A stretch of DNA of 5,681 bases from Oscillospiraceae bacterium (GCA_017378975.1 JAFNXT010000184.1:1-5681), one strand, 5' to 3'; positions 1 to 5,392 are shown, counted from the first letter of the stretch. Notes: a model not told the origin generated them from the letters alone. Translations and numbers: made by a program.

Positions 1-948
1 ACCGATACCAATGGGTAGTCGGATACCGCCCGGTAGCATCATATAATGCTCCGTATACATTTTACCACAAGTGGCATCCGAAATTCCACTACCTTTGGAG
101 AAAAAAATACGTTTTTTTCCGATGACAAGACAAAAGTTTTTCTTCGATACCGTCTCCCCGGACCTGACCAAAGCTTTTTCAGGAAAATATGCCGTCACAG
201 ACCGTTCCGTCTCACCAAAGACCTCCCCTTGGGCTACCTCTCCACGAACGAAAAGTCCACGGTCGCTAAAGCCTGAGATCAGGACCTGTCCGGAGGTCAC
301 CGGATCCCCTGGAACGCACATCGGCGTCCCTTTGGTGACCGTGATCTGGCTGACTACGGCATCGTGGAGCGAGGTGACGTGACCGACCCCTTTCCGTTCC
401 CCCTGTACATCCCGTATCGCTCTCTCCTTCACGGAGATCACAGCCCGGCATCCATAGGTATTCACACCGACCCATTGCAGTTCAGGGACCGCCTGCAGAA
501 GACTGTTCTTGACCTGTTCACTACGGATCGCCCGTCGGGATGTCCCAACCCTGACCCCATGGGCTGATATCTCAGAGATGATCCTTCTGACCGGTACCGC
601 CACAGCCCCTTCCACCTCAATGATCAGCACACGGGTCGGAAGATACATCGTAAGGTACAAAAGGGCCATACACCCCACCGTCAGCACCGGTCTGCGGATC
701 GTATGGACCACCGTTCGATAGATCCCCCGTCCCCATCGGATCCGGACCTGATCCCCACGATCTCTTAATATCGTCCGTACTCTACGAAGATCTCGTCGAT
801 CCACACAGAGCCGAAGCACCAATTGCCCAACATCCTCCACATGATACAACGTGATCTGTGAAGTCTCCAGCCTGCGAAGCGTGCCTTCTCTATCCGCGCT
901 GGTGATCTCCAGCGCGACTTTCCCGGGAAATAGATCGATCGGCCACAT
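1..948 (-). CDS. yqfD: Sporulation protein YqfD (C-terminal end beyond window)
   Basis: One uninterrupted minus-strand frame of 316 codons runs off the left edge. It starts at the ATG at 948, 1 nt after the yqfC stop, with GGAGG seven bases upstream. Residues 1-85 form a soluble, very Arg-rich N-terminal part, followed by a single membrane segment at about 87-104. Residues about 108-178 form a small alpha/beta domain (IIEVEGAVAVPV, then ELQWVGVNTYGCRAVISVKERA). Residues about 194-226 form a barrel-like segment (ITVTKGTPM, GDPVTSGQVLISG). This order and these motifs are those I know for the YqfD family, which is usually near 400 residues, so roughly 80 are missing. The family is made in the mother cell in bacilli and is needed for efficient sporulation; its biochemical role is unknown to me. 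In many Firmicutes phoH follows, so phoH may lie just left of the window (inference). Confidence 0.9.
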   Translation of the reverse strand, partial: MWPIDLFPGKVALEITSADREGTLRRLETSQITLYHVEDVGQLVLRLCVDRRDLRRVRTILRDRGDQVRIRWGRGIYRTVVHTIRRPVLTVGCMALLYLTMYLPTRVLIIEVEGAVAVPVRRIISEISAHGVRVGTSRRAIRSEQVKNSLLQAVPELQWVGVNTYGCRAVISVKERAIRDVQGERKGVGHVTSLHDAVVSQITVTKGTPMCVPGDPVTSGQVLISGFSDRGLFVRGEVAQGEVFGETERSVTAYFPEKALVRSGETVSKKNFCLVIGKKRIFFSKGSGISDATCGKMYTEHYMMLPGGIRLPIGIG

Positions 949-949
949 C

Positions 950-1228
950 TTACCGCCTCCTGGATAACACCACTGAATCGATACGGCCGGTGATCACCAA
1001 CTGGTCCGTCCGCATTCGCGCCAGCTCCAACGCTTGCCCACAAACGCAGATAGAACCGTACCGGACACGGACCCCGATGCGATCCTTCCCATATTCCGTG
1101 ACCCCCTGATGATGTTCGATCAAAACACGTTGGTCGCCGAACAATTCTACCACCGTTTGCCCAGGGATCGCTTCCTCCTGAAGATCAGCGGCGCAAGCGA
1201 TCCTATCCGCCCAATCCCTTCGTCCCAT
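950..1228 (-). CDS. yqfC: Sporulation protein YqfC (YabP/YqfC family)
   Basis: A complete 92-residue protein of normal family length. The ATG at 1228 is preceded by AAAGGAGG (1243-1236) with seven bases of spacing. The recognisable core is residues 27-85, with VVELFGDQRVLIEHHQGVTEY, then RIGVRVRYGSI, then LVITGRIDSV. This is the repeated beta-strand pattern of the YabP/YqfC family. No membrane segment or signal peptide is visible. It ends 1 nt before yqfD, so the two are co-transcribed and probably translationally linked. In Bacillus both belong to the sigma-E (mother-cell) regulon; their molecular function is not established. The C-terminus is an odd run of four Arg (about 89-92, after a Ser), whose last codons also supply the yqfD ribosome binding site. 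Confidence 0.92.
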   Translation of the reverse strand: MGRRDWADRIACAADLQEEAIPGQTVVELFGDQRVLIEHHQGVTEYGKDRIGVRVRYGSICVCGQALELARMRTDQLVITGRIDSVVLSRRR

Positions 1229-1249
1229 GCCGTTCCCTCCTTTTTTCCA

Positions 1250-1295
1250 ATCCTATGCCATAGTCAGGATGATCATCACTTGAGGGGCATAGACT
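1250..1295. promoter_or_regulatory. Candidate divergent sporulation (sigma-E-like) promoters
   Basis: The gap between the divergent yqfC and spoVV-like genes (1229-1323) must hold both promoters. For yqfC, the minus strand carries GTGATGAT (1279-1272), 14 bp, then CATAGGAT (1257-1250), matching 5/8 and 6/8 of the sigma-E consensus GTCATATT / CATACAAT. For the plus strand, CATAGACT (1288-1295, 6/8 match) lies 16 bp before GGAGG, but its -35 is poor. No good TTGACA/TATAAT pair was seen. The palindromes CTATGCCATAG (1252-1262) and ATGATCAT (1269-1276) lie in the same stretch. The yqfC leader would be only about 15 nt, which weakens the call. The promoter assignment is inference. Confidence 0.3.
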
Positions 1296-1323
1296 GTCCC
1301 GTATCCGAACGGAGGTGTGCCTG

Positions 1324-2316
1324 ATGAAAAAGATGATACGTTCTATGACGCTCCTGATCGGCATCGCCATCATCATCCTGGACAGCAACACCGCATCAGA
1401 GGGGATACGACAGGGGATCCATATTTGTTTGCAAACCGTGATCCCCTCTCTGTTCCCCTTCATCGTCCTATGCGCCATGATGACCGGTGATCTTGCGACG
1501 CAAAGCACACGGATCTTCTCTGGGATCGCATCCATCTGTCACATCCCCTCCGGCTCCGCTCCCCTATTGATCACCGGCCTGATCGGAGGATACCCCACAG
1601 GTGCCAAGTCTATAGATCAAGCCTATTCGACCGGTCGGATATCAAAAAATCAGGCAGAACGCTTGTTGCCTCTGTGCAACCAATGCGGACCGGCCTTCCT
1701 GTTCGGTATGGTACGGACCGCTTTCGATGATCCCCGGATCTGTTGGGCCCTTTGGGCTGTCCAGTTGGTTTCCGTATCATGCACCGCACAGTTACTGCCA
1801 TCATGCGACCATAGCCCTCCGCAGCTACAGAGCTCAACGAATATCACACTGACGACTGCATTAAGATCTGGTGTCCGGACCATGGCCGACATTTGCGGAT
1901 GGGTCATCCTTTTCAGGATGTTGATCTGTTTTCTGGAACGATGGATCCTGTGGTCCATCCCTCCCCTATGGCATACTGCGATCATCGGAGCATTGGAGAT
2001 CTCCAACGGATGCCTTGACCTTCGATCGGTCGAAAGTGTGGCTCTGCGATCCATCCTTTGTGCCGGCATGCTGTCCTTCGGCGGTCTGTGTGTGACCATG
2101 CAGACCTTATCTGTGATCTCCCCCTCACTGGAAAAGCGCCGGTATCTGTACGGGAAGCTGGTCCAATGCATCATCAGCGTGACGCTCTGTGCATCGGTCA
2201 TCCTGATCAAAACGCGCCCCTGGCTTTCCCCGATCCCCATATCGATCGTTTTAGCTTTGATTTTGATGAAATTAGTCGTGAAAAGGAGTAGATTTTCCCG
2301 GAGGATCCATGTATAA
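1324..2316 (+). CDS. ylbJ: Sporulation integral membrane protein, SpoVV/YlbJ family
   Basis: A 330-residue polytopic membrane protein with about eight hydrophobic segments (roughly 7-19, 38-54, 79-95, 138-158, 188-206, 243-259, 280-297, 303-319). Family signatures are CLQTVIPSLFPFIV (35-48), GLIGGYPTGAK (85-95), GRISKNQAERLLPLCNQCGPAF (104-125) and GALEISNGC (222-230). They belong to the nucleoside-recognition/gate-type fold of YlbJ. In Bacillus subtilis this protein (renamed SpoVV) moves dipicolinic acid from the mother cell across the outer forespore membrane. The ATG at 1324 is chosen because GGAGG (1311-1315) lies eight bases upstream; the in-frame GTG at 1315 overlaps that site. It is shorter than the roughly 400-residue Bacillus protein. 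It is divergent from yqfC and probably sigma-E controlled. No terminator follows, so the small downstream gene may be co-transcribed. The exact substrate is inferred from the family. Confidence 0.88.
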   Translation: MKKMIRSMTLLIGIAIIILDSNTASEGIRQGIHICLQTVIPSLFPFIVLCAMMTGDLATQSTRIFSGIASICHIPSGSAPLLITGLIGGYPTGAKSIDQAYSTGRISKNQAERLLPLCNQCGPAFLFGMVRTAFDDPRICWALWAVQLVSVSCTAQLLPSCDHSPPQLQSSTNITLTTALRSGVRTMADICGWVILFRMLICFLERWILWSIPPLWHTAIIGALEISNGCLDLRSVESVALRSILCAGMLSFGGLCVTMQTLSVISPSLEKRRYLYGKLVQCIISVTLCASVILIKTRPWLSPIPISIVLALILMKLVVKRSRFSRRIHV

Positions 2317-2317
2317 T
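2312..2317 (+). promoter_or_regulatory. Possible -10 element for the small Cys-rich gene
   Basis: A perfect TATAAT overlaps the stop codon of the spoVV-like gene, 30 bp before the next start codon. The hexamer 17 bp upstream (TAGATT, 2289-2294) matches TTGACA poorly, so this is only a possible separate promoter. Read-through from the upstream gene is the alternative. Confidence 0.3.
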
Positions 2318-2346
2318 GTAGATAGTATAAAAGAGAGGTCGATACC

Positions 2347-2556
2347 ATGCTGTTCAGAAAGAAGATCCCCTGCTCCTGTGGCTACTGCGCCAACGGCACC
2401 ATGATGGACGAAGGCCAGGTCCTCTGCACCAAATACGGCGTCGTCGCAGAAAAAGAAAAATGCCGTCGATTCAAATATGACCCCTGCAAACGCATCCCTG
2501 CCAAGCCCAAAGCTCTGGATTTCAGGAAGTATGACGAGCATGATTTCTCCCTGTAA
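2347..2556 (+). CDS. Conserved-looking six-cysteine small protein, unknown function
   Basis: A 69-residue basic protein with start ATG at 2347. GAGAGG (2333-2338) lies eight bases upstream and a strong terminator directly follows the stop. Its six cysteines are at 9, 11, 14, 27, 39 and 47 (CxCxxC-x12-C-x11-C-x7-C), a spacing suited to zinc or another metal. No signal peptide or membrane segment is present. The C-terminal part reads CRRFKYDPCKRIPAKPKALDF and ends in HDFSL. I recall similar small proteins in clostridial genomes (C..F.YDPLKRvPp.P, ending in EDFSL) but know no function. Coding use of synonymous C-ending codons and the correctly placed terminator support a real gene. It could share transcripts with the spoVV-like gene or be independent. 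Confidence 0.75.
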   Translation: MLFRKKIPCSCGYCANGTMMDEGQVLCTKYGVVAEKEKCRRFKYDPCKRIPAKPKALDFRKYDEHDFSL

Positions 2557-2566
2557 AGGATAAAAG

Positions 2567-2611
2567 CCCCCGGTCACGGTACCAAAAATACCGAAGCCGG
2601 GGTATTTTTTT
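2567..2611 (+). terminator. Rho-independent terminator after the Cys-rich gene
   Basis: CCCCGG (2568-2573) pairs with CCGGGG (2597-2602), and CGGTA (2577-2581) pairs with TACCG (2589-2593). There is a 3x3 internal loop and a CCAAAAA apical loop, followed by TATTTTTTT (2603-2611). It begins 11 bp after the stop codon at 2556. Confidence 0.92.
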
Positions 2612-2655
2612 CATGCTGTCCAGATAAGTCCCGATCCACAAATCATCACATTTTT

Positions 2656-2683
2656 GCTCTACCCCAACTATTGACATAGAGCC
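2656..2683 (-). mobile_element. Possible solitary ISL3-family terminal inverted repeat
   Basis: Read on the minus strand from 2683, the sequence begins GGCTCTATGTCAATAG and continues TTGGGGTAGAGC. I recall ISL3-family insertion-sequence ends beginning GGCTCTTTGTCAA with a similar continuation, so this could be a leftover end. It also contains 6-bp arms GCTCTA/TAGAGC (2656-2661 and 2677-2682) and, on the plus strand, a TTGACA (2671-2676). No second end and no transposase are present in the window, so at most this is a remnant, or an element edge broken by later deletion. The match is from memory only. Confidence 0.35.
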
Positions 2684-2686
2684 ACA

Positions 2687-2722
2687 AAAAAGCTCTGAAA
2701 TCTTTCGATTTCAGAGCTTTTT
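2687..2722 (-). terminator. Terminator of tRNA-Pro (bidirectional stem)
   Basis: This is a perfect 16-bp inverted repeat (2687-2702 with 2707-2722) closed by a four-base loop that reads GAAA on the minus strand. On the minus strand it ends in AGAGC followed by six T, two bases after the encoded CCA of the tRNA. The A/T flanks are symmetrical, so it could also stop plus-strand transcripts. Confidence 0.93.
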
Positions 2723-2724
2723 GT

Positions 2725-2801
2725 TGGTCCGAGTGTCGAGATTCGAACTCGAGGCCTCTTGAACCCCATTCAAGCGCGATACCAAACTTCGCCACACCCG
2801 G
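2725..2801 (-). tRNA. tRNA-Pro, anticodon GGG
   Basis: A complete 77-nt cloverleaf reads from 2801 down to 2725. The acceptor is CCGGGTG with CACTCGG (one G-U pair), and C1-G72 is typical of bacterial tRNA-Pro. The D arm is GCGA/TCGC around AGTTTGGTA. The anticodon arm is CTTGA-ATGGGGT-TCAAG, which puts GGG at 34-36. The variable loop is AGGCC, the T arm is TCGAG-TTCGAAT-CTCGA, the discriminator is A, and CCA is encoded. GGG reads CCC and CCU codons. It has its own promoter and terminator and is transcribed alone. The short open frame across this gene and its flanks is not a protein gene. Confidence 0.97.
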
Positions 2802-2828
2802 AAATGTCCTTTTGCTTGGGACCTGCAT

Positions 2829-2857
2829 ATGATAGCACATCATCGCGCAAAATGCAA
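2829..2857 (-). promoter_or_regulatory. Promoter of tRNA-Pro
   Basis: TTGCAT (2857-2852), a 17-bp spacer, then TATCAT (2834-2829). A TG one base before the -10 makes it an extended -10 element. Predicted transcription would start near 2822, about 20 nt before the mature tRNA 5' end. Confidence 0.8.
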
Positions 2858-2878
2858 GCAAAAAATAACAGCATTATC

Positions 2879-2917
2879 AAAAAAGTAGCGGAGCCGTCGT
2901 TTGAGGACAGCTCCGCT
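2879..2917 (-). terminator. Terminator of the tgt-yajC operon
   Basis: On the minus strand AGCGGAGC (2917-2910) pairs with GCTCCGCT (2894-2887). A T-G wobble and a GTC/GAC continuation close a seven-base loop. The stem is followed by AC and six T (2884-2879). It begins seven bases past the yajC stop. Confidence 0.9.
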
Positions 2918-2923
2918 GGGAGA

Positions 2924-3304
2924 TCACTTATCGTTCTTCTTGGCGCGCTCGGCCTTCTTGGCGGCCACAGCCTTGGCCTTGGCCTCCATGGACTTCTGCT
3001 TCTCCTCCTTGGCGCGCTCAGCGGCAGAGTCATTGGTGGACAGAGCCCACTTGGCCAGCTCGATACGGACCTGATCGGCGCCGGTCTCCATGACGAACTT
3101 ATCGTCCTTCACATTGACCACAGTGCCCACGATGCCGCCGATGGTGGTGATCTTGTCTCCCACCTTCAGGCTGGAACGCATCTCCTCAGCTTCCTTCTTA
3201 CGCTTGTTCTCGGGGCGGATCAGCATGAAATAGAAAACGGCAAGCATCGCCACGATCATGACGATGGAACCGGCCATGCTGGAACCATTCAGCAATTGTA
3301 CCAT
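2924..3304 (-). CDS. yajC: Preprotein translocase subunit YajC
   Basis: A 126-residue protein with one N-terminal membrane segment (about 11-29). The family junction FYFMLIRPENKRKKE (24-38) follows, then the small cytoplasmic domain LKVGDKITTIGGIVGTV (46-62). YajC associates with SecDF in the membrane and supports Sec-dependent export. The ATG at 3304 follows AAGGAG nine bases upstream. The C-terminal tail (about 94-126) is an extended, Lys/Ala/Glu-rich, probably helical stretch, making the protein a little longer than the common 85-110 residues. It follows tgt, the widespread tgt-yajC order, but secD does not come next: a terminator and tRNA do. It also has its own promoter. Third codon positions are strongly C-biased, suggesting high expression. 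Confidence 0.96.
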   Translation of the reverse strand: MVQLLNGSSMAGSIVMIVAMLAVFYFMLIRPENKRKKEAEEMRSSLKVGDKITTIGGIVGTVVNVKDDKFVMETGADQVRIELAKWALSTNDSAAERAKEEKQKSMEAKAKAVAAKKAERAKKNDK

Positions 3305-3344
3305 TTAAGATAGCTCCTTTACTAATTCTTGTTCAACATATCCA

Positions 3345-3372
3345 ATTATACCATTGAAGGACTAAAATGCAA
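3345..3372 (-). promoter_or_regulatory. Promoter of yajC
   Basis: In the tgt-yajC gap, TTGCAT (3372-3367) is followed after 16 bp by a perfect TATAAT (3350-3345). The predicted start lies near 3338, about 34 nt before the yajC ATG. No terminator is visible between the tgt stop and this site, so yajC can be read from both promoters. Confidence 0.7.
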
Positions 3373-3379
3373 GTATAAT

Positions 3380-4510
3380 TTAGATGCGTCTGCCCAATTT
3401 TTCGGAATATTCCTCCCGGAACGCCTGGAATCGGCCTTCGTCCAGCGCTTCACGGATCCGCTCCATGAGCTTATTATAGAAATAGAGGTTGTGCATGACG
3501 CTCAGACGCATGGCCAGCATCTCCTCCGCAACGAACAAATGGCGGATATAGGCCCTGCTGTACCGGCGACACACGGGACAGTCGCACTGAGGATCGATGG
3601 GCTGGAGATCCGTGGCGTATTTGGCGTTCTTCAGGTTGATCGCACCTTCCCAAGTGAAGAGCCGTGCATGACGGGCGTTTCTGGCCGGCATGACACAGTC
3701 GAAGAAATCGATGCCCCGGGCCACCGCCTCGATGATATTACTGGGGGTACCAACGCCCATCAGGTATCTGGTCTTATCCTTAGGCATATGAGGTTCCACC
3801 GCATCGATGATGGCGTACATCTCCTCTGCCGTCTCACCCACCGCAAGACCGCCGATGGCATATCCCGGAAGGTCCAGCTCTGCGATCCGTTTCATGTGCT
3901 CCACCCGGATATCGGGATAAATACCACCTTGATTGATGCCCCAAAGCATCTGCTGGGGATTCACCGTATCAGGGAGCGCATTCAGACGGGCGTTCTCTTC
4001 CTTACAGCGGACTAACCAACGATAGGTCCGGTCCACGCTCTTCTGGACATAGTCTCTGGGAGAGGGATTCTCGATGCACTCATCGAAGGCCATACAGATA
4101 TCACTGCCCAGATTGGACTGGATCTGCATACTCTCTTCCGGGCCCATGAAGATCTTCCGACCGTCGATGTGGGAGGAGAAATATACGCCCTCTTCCTTGA
4201 TCTTCCGCAATCCCGACAGGCTGAACACCTGGAACCCGCCGGAATCCGTAAGGATCGGACCGTCCCAAGTCATGAACTTATGCAGACCGCCGCACTCCTT
4301 CACCAGCTTGTCCGTGGGACGCAGATGCAGGTGATAGGTGTTGGAAAGCTCCACCTGACAACCGATATCCTTCAGATCCTTGGCACTGAGGGCGCCCTTG
4401 ATCGCGCCCTGCGTACCTACGTTCATAAACACCGGTGTCTGGACCGTGCCGTGGGCGCAGGTGAACTCTCCCCGGCGGGCCTTGCCCTCTGTCTTCAGTA
4501 GTTTGAACAT
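3380..4510 (-). CDS. tgt: tRNA-guanine transglycosylase (Tgt)
   Basis: A full-length, 376-residue TIM-barrel enzyme of the bacterial Tgt family. It exchanges wobble guanine 34 of tRNAs with GUN anticodons (Tyr, His, Asn, Asp) for the queuosine precursor preQ1, or for queuine in some clostridia; the sequence alone does not tell me which. Visible motifs are LTDSGGFQVFSL (87-98) with Asp89 as general acid/base, MAFDEC (140-145), GGLAVGE (220-226), and FDCVMPARNAR (270-280) with Asp271 as nucleophile. The zinc site is Cys309, Cys311, Cys314 and His340. All key residues are present. The start ATG has GAGG seven bases upstream. It is the first gene of the tgt-yajC operon, with a strong promoter at 4542-4569. 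That promoter lies back to back with the one for the Tyr T-box operon, whose effector tRNA is a Tgt substrate. Confidence 0.97.
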   Translation of the reverse strand: MFKLLKTEGKARRGEFTCAHGTVQTPVFMNVGTQGAIKGALSAKDLKDIGCQVELSNTYHLHLRPTDKLVKECGGLHKFMTWDGPILTDSGGFQVFSLSGLRKIKEEGVYFSSHIDGRKIFMGPEESMQIQSNLGSDICMAFDECIENPSPRDYVQKSVDRTYRWLVRCKEENARLNALPDTVNPQQMLWGINQGGIYPDIRVEHMKRIAELDLPGYAIGGLAVGETAEEMYAIIDAVEPHMPKDKTRYLMGVGTPSNIIEAVARGIDFFDCVMPARNARHARLFTWEGAINLKNAKYATDLQPIDPQCDCPVCRRYSRAYIRHLFVAEEMLAMRLSVMHNLYFYNKLMERIREALDEGRFQAFREEYSEKLGRRI

Positions 4511-4541
4511 AGCTTTACCTCATATATGGTTTCTCCCCCCT

Positions 4542-4569
4542 ATTCTATCAGTTTATACAGAACTGTCAA
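4542..4569 (-). promoter_or_regulatory. Promoter of the tgt-yajC operon
   Basis: Perfect TTGACA (4569-4564), 16-bp spacer, TAGAAT (4547-4542), with TG one base before the -10 (extended -10). Transcription would begin in a run of six G (4540-4535), about 25 nt before the tgt ATG. Confidence 0.85.
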
Positions 4570-4581
4570 CCAGAAAAAGTC

Positions 4582-4610
4582 TTGACAAGACATTTGCTTT
4601 TTGTTAGGAT
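4582..4610 (+). promoter_or_regulatory. Promoter of the T-box / NUDIX-tyrS operon
   Basis: Perfect TTGACA (4582-4587), 17-bp spacer, TAGGAT (4605-4610, 4/6 of consensus). The predicted start is near 4617, just before the T-box leader. Its -35 is 12 bp from the oppositely oriented -35 of tgt. Confidence 0.75.
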
Positions 4611-4616
4611 AAGGGA

Positions 4617-4891
4617 AACTTCAAATAACGCAAAGATGGGATGAAGTAGACAGCCCACCTTCCTCCAGAGAGTTCCCGGTCGGTGCGAGGGGACAGGAAG
4701 ATCTGTCGAAATACCTCCCGGAGCGGCTTTCTTGAAAGATCATCAGTAGAGGAAGACGGGTCCGCCCGAAACAGCGGCAGGCGTTGTCAGACGCCGTGAG
4801 GGCACCTGCCGTGAGGTCCGTGCCGAACCAGAGGTGGTACCGCGTTTATCACGCCCTCTGTCCGTAATGGACAGAGGGCATTCATTCATTT
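4617..4891 (+). promoter_or_regulatory. T-box riboswitch, tyrosine (UAC specifier)
   Basis: This leader senses uncharged tRNA-Tyr and controls the two genes after it. In stem I, GGGA (4638-4641) pairs with TCCC (4716-4719), ACAG (4650-4653) with CTGT (4703-4706), and CTTCC (4659-4663) with GGAAG (4696-4700). The specifier loop has AGTA (4645-4648) opposite GAAA followed by TAC (4712-4714), a Tyr codon. The distal part carries AGAGAG (4667-4672) and GGTGCGAGG (4682-4690), the conserved tRNA-elbow-binding elements. A further hairpin (4775-4780 with 4806-4811) corresponds to stem III or nearby. The hallmark AGGTGGTACCGCG is at 4832-4844; its TGGT (4835-4838) would pair with an ACCA tRNA end, fitting discriminator A of tRNA-Tyr. 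The downstream tyrS confirms the amino acid. Confidence 0.95.
4853..4891 (+). terminator. Attenuator terminator of the T-box leader
   Basis: GCCCTCTGTCC (4853-4863) pairs perfectly with GGACAGAGGGC (4869-4879) around a GTAAT loop, followed by ATTCATTCATTT. The 5' arm also contains CCTCT, which can pair with AGAGG (4830-4834) at the T-box to form the competing antiterminator. The T-tract is interrupted by A and C, so termination may be leaky. Confidence 0.85.
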
Positions 4892-4904
4892 AGGAGGTGA
4901 TATC

Positions 4905-5354
4905 ATGCGTGCTCCTTTTCAGGTATTGGCGCTGCCATATAAGATCTGTGACGATGGCATCCTGTATGCCGTTTTCCACCGCTCCAACGAAGATATGTGG
5001 CAATTCCTTTCCGGTGGCGGTGAGGATCAGGAGACGCCGGAGCAGGCTGTCCGTCGTGAGATACGAGAAGAATCGGGCATTTCAGCAGGAACGATCGTAA
5101 GGCTCACTTCATTATGCTATATCGGCACAGGGATCTACCCGAAAAAATACCGAAAGCATTGGCCTGAGGATCTGTATGTACTTCCCGAATATAGCTTCGC
5201 TTTCGAATGTACGCAGGACATCAGACTTTCTGAAGAGCACTCTCATTTTGAATGGCTCCCCTATGAAGAAGCCTACAATTGTTTGAAGTATGATTCCAAT
5301 CGCACTGCCCTTTACGAACTGGACTGTACGATCCGTGCAGGAAAACTCCGGTAA
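4905..5354 (+). CDS. NUDIX hydrolase (NudB/dATP-pyrophosphohydrolase-like)
   Basis: A 149-residue single-domain NUDIX protein. The Nudix box GX5EX7REUXEEXGU is perfect at residues 37-59 (GGGEDQE ... REIREESGI), so the metal-binding Glu residues are intact. These enzymes cleave nucleoside diphosphates linked to another group. The tail IRLSEEHSHFEWLPYEEA followed by SNRTALYEL resembles the NudB group (dihydroneopterin triphosphate or dATP pyrophosphatase), but the substrate cannot be fixed from sequence. There is no membrane segment, so it is probably cytoplasmic. The start ATG follows AGGAGGTGA seven bases after the core site. It sits between the Tyr T-box and tyrS, with 38 bp and no terminator before tyrS, so it should be induced by tyrosine starvation. 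A role tied to tyrosine or tRNA-Tyr charging, such as clearing a synthetase by-product, is speculation. Confidence 0.92.
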   Translation: MRAPFQVLALPYKICDDGILYAVFHRSNEDMWQFLSGGGEDQETPEQAVRREIREESGISAGTIVRLTSLCYIGTGIYPKKYRKHWPEDLYVLPEYSFAFECTQDIRLSEEHSHFEWLPYEEAYNCLKYDSNRTALYELDCTIRAGKLR

Positions 5355-5392
5355 CGGAGCCCTAAAATAATAATATATCAGGAGGATATTTT

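Noticed and set aside
46..721. Several short plus-strand frames opposite yqfD
   Set aside because: They are shadows of the continuous yqfD frame, which runs off the left edge.
1650..2348. 232-residue minus-strand open frame opposite the spoVV-like gene
   Set aside because: It lies wholly antisense to a well-recognised membrane protein, has no family resemblance, and mirrors that gene's codon pattern.
2646..2861. 71-residue minus-strand frame
   Set aside because: It reads through the tRNA-Pro, its terminator and the IS-like end, so it is not a protein gene.
2759..3313. 184-residue plus-strand frame rich in Leu/Gly/His opposite yajC
   Set aside because: It is antisense to yajC and overlaps the tRNA; its composition is the complement of the Lys/Ala-rich yajC tail.
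3329..4015. 228-residue plus-strand frame opposite tgt
   Set aside because: tgt is full length with all catalytic and zinc residues on the other strand; this frame has no ribosome site or recognisable motif.
4713..4898. ACCTCC in stem I (4713-4718) complementary to the NUDIX ribosome site
   Set aside because: Only six bases, overlapping the specifier loop, and the normal T-box fold explains this segment better.
5346..5359. CTCCG-GTAA-CGGAG hairpin over the NUDIX stop codon
   Set aside because: A 5-bp stem without a T-run; too weak to call a terminator.
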